Below, in pieces: positions 1 through 4,094 of a stretch of 5,106 bases of DNA. Location of the stretch: contig JAPLGY010000061.1 in NCBI GenBank assembly GCA_026389955.1, positions 1-5,106 on the forward strand, given 5' to 3'. The position numbers and the translations under genes are program-made. The notes below the pieces were generated by a model. It was not told the DNA's origin. It saw only the letters and a program-made list of their open reading frames with translations, and searched no databases. This stretch comes from Caldilinea sp. (lineage in GTDB: Bacteria; Chloroflexota; Anaerolineae; Caldilineales; Caldilineaceae). The number at the start of each line of letters is the position of its first letter. The first letter of the stretch is position 1.

Positions 1-172
1 CAGGACCAGGTCGTCGTCATCACGGCGGACGACATCACGGTCACCGACTTCGACGGAGCCCCCGTCGAGACGACGCCATACACCGTCGACTGGGACCTGT
101 CGGCCGCCCAGAAGGACGGTTTCGAGTGGTACATGCTGAAGGAGATCGCCGAGCAGCCCAAGGCGGTCGCCG
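1..172 (+). pseudogene. glmS: Fragment of glucosamine-fructose-6-phosphate aminotransferase (GlmS), cut at the window edge and at an internal breakpoint
   Basis: GlmS makes glucosamine-6-phosphate from fructose-6-phosphate and glutamine, the first step to UDP-GlcNAc for the cell wall. The frame reads QDQVVVITADDITVTDFDGA, then VDWDLSAAQKDGF, then YMLKEIAEQPKAVA. This is the end of the glutaminase domain and the linker leading to the first SIS domain; actinobacterial GlmS proteins carry nearly the same YMLKEIAEQPxAVADTLLG stretch. Only about 57 of some 600 residues are present. The expected continuation (DTLLG, then the SIS domains) is absent, and unrelated sequence follows in the same frame. 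By my count the segment is about 66% GC with 54 of 58 third positions G or C, well above what follows. The family assignment is confident. Whether the truncation is biological or a contig chimera cannot be decided from the sequence. Confidence 0.85.
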
Positions 173-1260
173 AAGACTCCCCCTATGGCATCTATCTTCA
201 CAGCCTTGTCGATCCAATTGAGTCGATCCTCCAGGCCAACTGGGGACGCTCGGTGGCGTTGGTGTTGAGTGGCAATGGGGTGGCTACAGCGGTGCGTCAT
301 TTTGCAGGCGCCCATGCTTTGTCGATCGCTGTCAGCCATACTGCGATTACGGAACTGCGTCGCCAAGATGACATGTGGTCGTTGATCTACGTCAACCGTC
401 GCGAACACCTGCCAGTAGCCCAGGCACCTGTTCTCCATCCCCGTGTCAGCTCCTCTGGACTCGACCAAGGCAGTGAGATCACACAGGACATTCTGCGTGT
501 GGTATCTGCCTACGCACACAGTCCGCAGGGCCGGGAGACCCAGGTGGACGCGTTGTATGCTTTGCGCATGCAACATTTTTTGAAGTTTGCACAGCTTCCG
601 AAAGAAAGCTGTGTGCTCGACGTAGGCACAGGCAACGGTCAGCTCGCGCTTCTGCTGGCCGAGGGAGGCGCACGTGAAGTGATCGGGGTCGACATCAGCC
701 CGGCAATGTTGGAGTCTGCTGAACTTACCCGTTTGCTCAGCGGATCTTCTGCTGCTGCCCGTGTGAACTTTCGACTGGCTCCTGCACATGCCTTGCCTTT
801 TCGTGACGAACGTTTCGATGCGGTCGTTTGCCGGCTGGTGCTGCACCACAGCCACCAACCGCAGGCTATCCTGGCAGAGCTGGCCCGTCTGCTCAAACAC
901 AAGGGCATCTTGGTTCTGGCGGACCTGCTCAGCGCCGAGGATCCGGTCAAACGCGCGACACAGAATGCTATCGAGGAGCGCCGGGATTCCAGCCACGTCA
1001 CGGTGTTCAGCCTCGAACAGGTACGTCGTTTGGTGACTGCGGCCGGCTTGCAACTCGATGCAGAACAGGCTGTGACCTTTGAACGCAATTTGGAGGAATG
1101 GTTGAACGAAATCCAGACGGACGCAGGCGCGCGCAGTGTGGTGCGAGAAATGGTCGAAGCCGGGCTGGAGACAGATGCGGCCGGTTTGAATGTCCGACGG
1201 CAAGCCCACACACTGTTTTTTGAACAGCGACTTTTTTATGTCAAAGCGGTCAAACCATGA
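1..1260 (+). CDS. Class I SAM-dependent methyltransferase, 5' part replaced by an in-frame GlmS fragment
   Basis: The frame is open from base 1 to the TGA at 1258-1260 (419 codons visible). Codons 1-57 are GlmS-like and belong to another protein. Codons about 60-190 match no family I recognise. From about codon 190 there is a class I methyltransferase of the Methyltransf_11/UbiE-like type: motif I VLDVGTGNG (codons 205-213) binds SAM, VIGVDIS (227-233) ends in the acidic residue that holds the ribose, LPFRDERFDAVVCRLVLHH (265-283) is the motif II/post region, and GILVLADL (302-309) is the next core strand. The substrate cannot be read from sequence. No convincing native start exists: in-frame ATGs at 133, 373 and 568 lack good ribosome sites, 133 lies inside the GlmS part, and 568 would discard the unknown region. 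The true 5' end is probably missing. It converges on ybaK across 57 bases. Confidence 0.8.
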   Translation, partial: QDQVVVITADDITVTDFDGAPVETTPYTVDWDLSAAQKDGFEWYMLKEIAEQPKAVAEDSPYGIYLHSLVDPIESILQANWGRSVALVLSGNGVATAVRHFAGAHALSIAVSHTAITELRRQDDMWSLIYVNRREHLPVAQAPVLHPRVSSSGLDQGSEITQDILRVVSAYAHSPQGRETQVDALYALRMQHFLKFAQLPKESCVLDVGTGNGQLALLLAEGGAREVIGVDISPAMLESAELTRLLSGSSAAARVNFRLAPAHALPFRDERFDAVVCRLVLHHSHQPQAILAELARLLKHKGILVLADLLSAEDPVKRATQNAIEERRDSSHVTVFSLEQVRRLVTAAGLQLDAEQAVTFERNLEEWLNEIQTDAGARSVVREMVEAGLETDAAGLNVRRQAHTLFFEQRLFYVKAVKP

Positions 1261-1289
1261 CCGTCGTGGGGCGTTCGAGTCGAGGCTGT

Positions 1290-1314
1290 TGACGGGCATC
1301 GCTGTCTGCCGTCA
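1290..1314. terminator. Possible bidirectional terminator hairpin between convergent genes
   Basis: TGACG(g)GCA at 1290-1298 can pair with TGCCGTCA at 1307-1314, giving 8 pairs with one bulged G and an 8-base loop. It lies between two convergent stop codons, where a shared terminator is expected. No T tract follows on either strand, so it is not a canonical intrinsic terminator and may be chance. Confidence 0.25.
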
Positions 1315-1317
1315 GAT

Positions 1318-1806
1318 TCACTCGGGGAGCGACAGTCGGCGGGCATTGACCAGCCTTTGTAAGTCATGCACCGGCATCAACAAATTGGCCCCACGCGCTC
1401 CTGCGCTCACCGCGATCGCTTCAAAGCGGCCAGCGCGATCGTCCAAATAGATGTCAAAGCCTTTGTTGATCAGTGCCAGTGCACTGATGCCGCCAGCCTG
1501 CAGACCGGTCAATGCCTCCGCTTGCTCGCGTGTGGCCATGCGGGCTTTCTTGAGATGGGCCGCCCTGGCAAATGCCCTGAGATCGAGGGTGATCGGGCCT
1601 GGCACGATCACCAACATCGGCTTGCGGCGCGGTTCATCGCTGAGAACGACCAGCGTCTTGAAGACCTGCTGGGGAGGCAGCCCGATGGCCTCTGCGACTT
1701 CAACAGCCGAGTGAACGCCAGCGTCGTAGTCGTAAAGAAACAATTGGTAACGAATTTTTTGGTTGTCGAGCAGTCTTGTGACATTATTTTTGAAGGGCTC
1801 AACCAT
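1318..1806 (-). CDS. ybaK: Cys-tRNA(Pro)/Cys-tRNA(Cys) deacylase, YbaK/EbsC family
   Basis: This single-domain cytoplasmic enzyme hydrolyses Cys-tRNA(Pro) misacylated by prolyl-tRNA synthetase, a translation fidelity step in trans. The 162-residue product has the family's usual length (E. coli YbaK 159). It shows the N-terminal NVTRLLDNQKIRYQLFLYDY, the segment GLPPQQVFKTLVV with Lys50 aligning with the catalytic-site Lys46 of YbaK, the TGLQAGGIS loop (residues 100-108), and SAGARG (134-139) near the C-terminus. The E. coli GGISPLG is GGISALA here, so the proline is replaced, which appears to be a subgroup trait. The start is ATG at 1806-1804 because a GGAG lies six bases upstream and the family's N-terminus begins there. 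The open frame extends to 2055 on this strand, but that extension is proline-rich, has no family similarity and overlaps the divergent gene. The next upstream ATG (1818) has no better ribosome site. Confidence 0.93.
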   Translation of the reverse strand: MVEPFKNNVTRLLDNQKIRYQLFLYDYDAGVHSAVEVAEAIGLPPQQVFKTLVVLSDEPRRKPMLVIVPGPITLDLRAFARAAHLKKARMATREQAEALTGLQAGGISALALINKGFDIYLDDRAGRFEAIAVSAGARGANLLMPVHDLQRLVNARRLSLPE

Positions 1807-1839
1807 CGCGCGCTCCATCCGGTGTCTGACCTGCCTTTT

Positions 1840-1869
1840 CTGCGGGCAAAAAAAGATACAGCCCGGCAG
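1840..1869. repeat. Imperfect inverted repeat in the ybaK upstream region
   Basis: CTGCGGGC (1840-1847) pairs with GCCC-g-GCAG (1861-1869), giving 8 pairs with one bulged G around a 13-base loop that contains a run of seven A (seven T when read toward ybaK). It lies 34 bases before the ybaK start codon and overlaps the candidate -10 at 1868-1873. It may be a fold in the leader RNA or chance. Confidence 0.3.
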
Positions 1870-1896
1870 TCTAGCGCTCTCTTGCGAGCAACGCAA
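1868..1896 (-). promoter_or_regulatory. Weak candidate promoter for ybaK
   Basis: On the minus strand, TTGCGT (bases 1896-1891) is followed after exactly 17 bases by TAGACT (1873-1868). The -10 matches TATAAT at 4 of 6 positions and the -35 is poor. The -35 overlaps a perfect 6-base inverted repeat, CTTGCG-agcaa-CGCAAG (1881-1897), which could be an operator. Placement about 60 bases before the ybaK start is sensible, but the match is weak. I found no convincing promoter for the plus-strand gene at 1958 in the same spacer. Confidence 0.25.
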
Positions 1897-1957
1897 GCCG
1901 GACAGGGATGAATGTGGGGCTGATCTCGCCCAGGGCATGTAGAAAGGGGGTTCGGCG

Positions 1958-2638
1958 TTGATCTCTCCAGAGATGTTCGGAGGAACAGCTGTCCTGTTGT
2001 TGGTGTTGTTGGGAGGGGGCTGGCTGGCCACAACGGTGCAAAGCAGACGCCACAACCAGAGAATGACAGAACACTTTGCCGCCGGTTTGCGCAGCCGAAT
2101 GGTCCTGACGCAGACTGTTTCGTCTCGTGGGTTTGTCGCGCATCTTGTCCCACCGCCAGAACCATTTCACCAGATCGAGGTGAGGTGCCGCACAGTGGTG
2201 GCGGTTGACCCTGTCAGACTGTTTTTTTACTGGATGCGTGGCCAGGACGACCATCTGACTGTGCGTGGCCAGCTGCGTGAGCGCCCTGTCGCTGAGCTTC
2301 TCTGGGAGCGTGGCCGTATCCCCGAGCGAGCTTTGACGGGACGAGCCCATACAACCCTGTGGCAGCGACGATACTCCGAACTGCTGGCCAGCGAATATGC
2401 AGTGCGCGGCGCCGATACAGGGGCGATCGAGCATGTCTTTGTCGATCTGCAGGCACGTTTTGGGGGGCTGCTGCGCCGGGTCAGCCTGGTGGCAGACCGC
2501 GAGGAGTGGCAGCTTGAAGTCGTCTTGAAAAGCAGCGAGCTGCGTGCGGCGGATACGCCAGCGTTGATGATCACATTGTGCAGTTTGGCGCGCGCTGCGC
2601 TGCCGCACCTCATCCGGTCGTCTGCTGTTTTGGGATGA
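1958..2638 (+). CDS. Hypothetical membrane-anchored protein with one N-terminal transmembrane segment
   Basis: I do not recognise this 226-residue protein. Residues about 8-27 (GGTAVLLLVLLGGGWLATTV) form one hydrophobic helix, followed by a basic stretch (QSRRHNQR), so the positive-inside rule predicts a cytoplasmic body held at the membrane. The rest is soluble, rich in Arg, Leu and Val, with alternating strand-like segments (FHQIEVRCRTVVAV, EWQLEVVL) and no cysteine or catalytic motif I can name. The start is TTG at 1958 because AAAGGGGG sits seven bases upstream (1943-1950). The next in-frame ATG (1973) has no ribosome site and would trim only five residues. It is divergent from ybaK (151-base gap) and 55 bases before the aldo/keto reductase on the same strand, so the two may be cotranscribed. 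Codon use matches the neighbours, and the uninterrupted frame supports a real gene. Confidence 0.75.
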   Translation: MISPEMFGGTAVLLLVLLGGGWLATTVQSRRHNQRMTEHFAAGLRSRMVLTQTVSSRGFVAHLVPPPEPFHQIEVRCRTVVAVDPVRLFFYWMRGQDDHLTVRGQLRERPVAELLWERGRIPERALTGRAHTTLWQRRYSELLASEYAVRGADTGAIEHVFVDLQARFGGLLRRVSLVADREEWQLEVVLKSSELRAADTPALMITLCSLARAALPHLIRSSAVLG

Positions 2639-2678
2639 GTTGTGCTGCGTGGTGTGCGATGTCTATTCAAATCAATCC

Positions 2679-2684
2679 GAGGAG
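2679..2684 (+). promoter_or_regulatory. Ribosome binding site that fixes the reductase start
   Basis: GAGGAG lies nine bases before the ATG at 2694. It decides against the longer open frame beginning at 2640, whose first 18 residues have no family similarity and no ribosome site. Confidence 0.8.
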
Positions 2685-2693
2685 AAAAGTGAA

Positions 2694-3692
2694 ATGGCAG
2701 TGAAGCATGTTCGGCTGGGCAAGCATGGAGCCCTCGTCAGCAATTTGTGTCTGGGTACGATGAATTTCGGCTGGGTGACCGCCGAAGAGGAAAGCTTTCG
2801 GATCATGGAGCGGGCGCTTGAGCTGGGGATCAATTTTTTTGACACGGCAGATGTCTATGGCCGGGGGATCCAGCATGGAGCGACCGAAGAGATCATCGGA
2901 CGTTGGTTTGCACAACAGGGCGGGCGGCGGGAAGCTGTTGTTTTGGCCACCAAAGTCTATAACCCGGTGACGCGCCAGGGAGCCAGGCCAGAGCCCAATA
3001 CTGACGGGCGCAGCCTGTCAGCGTACAAGATTCGCAAGCACTGTGAGGGCAGCTTGCGCCGGCTGCAGACCGAATGGATCGATCTGTATCAGATGCACCA
3101 TGTCGATCGCGAGTGTCCTTGGGACGAAACGTGGCAGGCGTTCAGTGCGCTGGTCAACCAGGGCAAAGTGGTGTATGTGGGGTCGAGCAATTTTGCTGGT
3201 TGGGACATCGCGACCGCCTGCCAGGAGGCAGCCCACCGTCATTTGACCGGTCTGGTGAGCGAACAGAGCATCTACCATCTGGACAACCGGATGATAGAGC
3301 TGGAGGTGATTCCTGCCTGCCGTCACTATGGACTGGGATTGATTCCGTGGAGCCCGCTGGGCGGCGGGCTGCTTGGGGGAGCATTGGAAAAAGCTCAGGC
3401 TGGGCGGCGGATGAATGCGGAGTTTGAGCAGCGGGTCGGACAGAAACGCTCCCAGTTGGAGGCCTACGAAGCCCTCTGTCGCTCGCTCGGCGAGGAACCA
3501 GGCGCTGTTGCTCTGGCCTGGCTGTTGCACAATCCAGCGGTCACAGCCCCAATCATCGGGCCGCGTACAGTCGAGCAATTAGAAAGCGCTGTGCGGGCGA
3601 CCGAGATCGTGTTGAGCCCAGAGACGCTGGCAGAACTGGATCGGATTTTTCCAGGACCGGGCGGTGAGGCACCCAAGGCATACGCCTGGTAG
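2694..3692 (+). CDS. NADP(H)-dependent aldo/keto reductase
   Basis: This is a cytoplasmic TIM-barrel oxidoreductase that reduces a carbonyl to an alcohol with NADPH; the physiological substrate is not evident. The 332-residue product has typical family length. The catalytic tetrad is visible: Asp50 and Tyr55 in FFDTADVYG, Lys87 in LATKVYN, and His135 in DLYQMHHVD. Cofactor-site signatures follow: VGSSNFAGW (162-170), IPWSPLGGGLLGG (217-229) and the C-terminal PIIGPRTVEQLE (286-297) that grips the NADPH phosphate. The pattern, with DLYQMHHVD followed by PWDETWQAF, is that of the YajO/Kv-beta-like branch and not the sugar-alcohol branch. Start chosen from the GAGGAG site and the family N-terminus (VRLGKHGALVSNLCLGTMNFG). 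It follows the orphan membrane protein by 55 bases and is followed by a 402-base gap. It could be a tailoring enzyme if the downstream ligase belongs to a biosynthetic cluster, but this family is common everywhere. Confidence 0.95.
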   Translation: MAVKHVRLGKHGALVSNLCLGTMNFGWVTAEEESFRIMERALELGINFFDTADVYGRGIQHGATEEIIGRWFAQQGGRREAVVLATKVYNPVTRQGARPEPNTDGRSLSAYKIRKHCEGSLRRLQTEWIDLYQMHHVDRECPWDETWQAFSALVNQGKVVYVGSSNFAGWDIATACQEAAHRHLTGLVSEQSIYHLDNRMIELEVIPACRHYGLGLIPWSPLGGGLLGGALEKAQAGRRMNAEFEQRVGQKRSQLEAYEALCRSLGEEPGAVALAWLLHNPAVTAPIIGPRTVEQLESAVRATEIVLSPETLAELDRIFPGPGGEAPKAYAW

Positions 3693-3714
3693 CACGGTGA
3701 CAGACTGACACCTT

Positions 3715-3727
3715 CCGGTCGAACCGG
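3715..3727. repeat. Small perfect hairpin after the reductase gene
   Basis: CCGGT (3715-3719) and ACCGG (3723-3727) are perfect complements around CGA, 23 bases after the reductase stop. There is no T tract, so it is at best a weak terminator element. Its last two bases are the first two of the larger inverted repeat that follows. Confidence 0.35.
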
Positions 3728-3782
3728 CGCAACAGCGCATGCTGTCTGTCAACAGGTGTGTTGGCGACATGGCTGTTGCGCC
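3726..3782. repeat. 11-base perfect inverted repeat, extended to 15 pairs with one bulge
   Basis: GGCGCAACAGC (3726-3736) and GCTGTTGCGCC (3772-3782) are exact reverse complements. Directly inside, CATG (3738-3741) pairs with CATG (3768-3771) across a single bulged G (3737). The loop can form a further stem, with G3748-C3753 pairing to G3760-C3765 (one G-T pair). It begins 34 bases after the reductase stop. With no T tract it is not a classic terminator. It could be a transcript-end stabiliser, a REP- or MITE-like element, or a protein site. An unaided long perfect repeat of this length is unlikely by chance at such short separation. Confidence 0.6.
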
Positions 3783-3813
3783 ATACACCCGTTCAAGCAA
3801 CATAAGCAGGTCG

Positions 3814-3916
3814 GGGGCGTCAGACGCCGCAGTGAGGAGCCGCCCCAACAAGTGGTCTCGACGATCGTGGGTGGCTCCAGTCGTCGAATCAGACGGTCAT
3901 GCCATAGAAGATGACC
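3814..3916. repeat. Cluster of overlapping inverted repeats
   Basis: Five complementary pairs fall within about 100 bases: GGGGCG (3814-3819) with CGCCCC (3841-3846); GGCGTC (3816-3821) with GACGCC (3823-3828); GGAGCCGCCC (3836-3845) with GGGTGGCTCC (3869-3878, one G-T pair); TCGACGA (3858-3864) with TCGTCGA (3881-3887); GGTCAT (3895-3900) with ATGACC (3911-3916). Several are mutually exclusive, which would allow alternative folds. No known riboswitch, tRNA or other RNA family is recognisable, and the region lies upstream of the candidate promoter, so it may be an operator region or remnant of a small mobile element. Confidence 0.4.
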
Positions 3917-3934
3917 AGGCTGAGCAAAAAATAT

Positions 3935-3963
3935 TTGTGAGGATGTCAACTCAAGCTTATGAT
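3935..3963 (+). promoter_or_regulatory. Sigma-70-like promoter for the small ORF and the adenylating enzyme
   Basis: TTGTGA (3935-3940, 4 of 6 matches to the -35 consensus) is followed after 17 bases by TATGAT (3958-3963, 5 of 6 matches to the -10). The stretch from about 3920 to 4010 is clearly more AT-rich than the surrounding DNA, as expected around a promoter. Transcription would begin near 3970, giving a leader of roughly 125 bases before the ligase start and only a few bases before the ATG at 3975. Confidence 0.5.
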
Positions 3964-3974
3964 AGAATTTTGAC

Positions 3975-4079
3975 ATGACAAACCAATCTGAAATCAACAC
4001 AAAAGCAAAGAGTGCTCCCAAGAAAAGCACCGTTCGGCATAAACGGGTGGCTGAAACACTGAACGCTCTCTGTACCTGA
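3975..4079 (+). CDS. Candidate 34-residue basic small protein or leader peptide
   Basis: The frame runs from ATG at 3975 to TGA at 4077-4079 and reads MTNQSEINTKAKSAPKKSTV followed by RHKRVAETLNALCT. It is lysine/arginine-rich with a plausible short helix at the end. An in-frame TAG at 3963-3965 precedes it, so this ATG is the only possible start. No Shine-Dalgarno site is seen. With the predicted transcription start near 3970 it would be almost leaderless. Its stop overlaps the AAGGAG of the next gene by one base, and the next ATG is 15 bases later, an arrangement compatible with translational coupling. No family is recognised. It may instead be chance in an untranslated leader, since a 34-codon frame is short, or the detached N-terminus of the downstream protein, because both share a reading frame. 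Confidence 0.35.
   Translation: MTNQSEINTKAKSAPKKSTVRHKRVAETLNALCT
4028..4049 (+). repeat. Small leader hairpin before the adenylating enzyme
   Basis: CACCGTT (4028-4034) pairs with AACG(g)GTG or AAC(g)GGTG (4042-4049) around a seven-base loop. It lies inside the candidate small ORF and about 45 bases ahead of the ligase start. Weak; recorded because it would be in the leader transcript. Confidence 0.25.
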
Positions 4080-4084
4080 AGGAG
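4079..4084 (+). promoter_or_regulatory. Ribosome binding site of the adenylating enzyme
   Basis: AAGGAG ends ten bases before the ATG at 4095, slightly longer than ideal but the best site nearby. It favours that ATG over in-frame ATGs at 4104 and 4146. Its first base is the last base of the stop codon of the small upstream frame. Confidence 0.7.
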
Positions 4085-4094
4085 CAAACCGACC

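Larger units (their letters stand above)
3693..4094. other. 402-base intergenic interval between reductase and adenylating enzyme
   Basis: It has two halves. Bases 3693-3916 are GC-rich and dense in inverted repeats with no convincing gene on either strand. Bases 3917-4094 are AT-rich and hold the candidate promoter, a 34-codon frame and the ribosome site of the ligase. I see no transposase fragment, tRNA, CRISPR repeat or recognised riboswitch. The minus strand around 3740-3850 reads a leucine-rich frame (HLLGRLLTAASDAPDLLMLL) that resembles a protein fragment, but it matches nothing I know and may be coincidence. Confidence 0.6.

Noticed and set aside
639..1211. 190-residue minus-strand frame inside the methyltransferase
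   Set aside because: Serine/arginine-rich shadow of the plus-strand gene with no motif and no ribosome site.
1366..1911. 181-residue plus-strand frame antisense to ybaK
   Set aside because: Shadow of ybaK; the minus strand carries clear family motifs over the whole length.
1807..2055. N-terminal extension of ybaK to a 245-residue frame
   Set aside because: The extension overlaps the divergent gene, is proline-rich and unlike the family, and the ATG at 1806 has a well-spaced GGAG.
1871..2608. 245-residue minus-strand frame across the orphan membrane protein
   Set aside because: Glutamine/histidine-rich composition typical of antisense frames and no recognisable domain. The plus-strand frame has a membrane helix, a ribosome site and normal composition, so it was preferred.
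3800..3900. Possible tRNA in the structured region
   Set aside because: Stems do not fit a cloverleaf; no GTTCRA T-loop or anticodon arm could be placed.
3970..3975. Perfect TTGACA as a -35 box
   Set aside because: No -10-like hexamer lies 16-18 bases downstream (sequence there is AATCAA/ATCAAC), whereas TTGTGA-17-TATGAT just upstream is well formed.
3739..3978. 79-residue plus-strand frame in the intergenic interval
   Set aside because: No ribosome site, crosses the repeat cluster and promoter, and has random-like composition.
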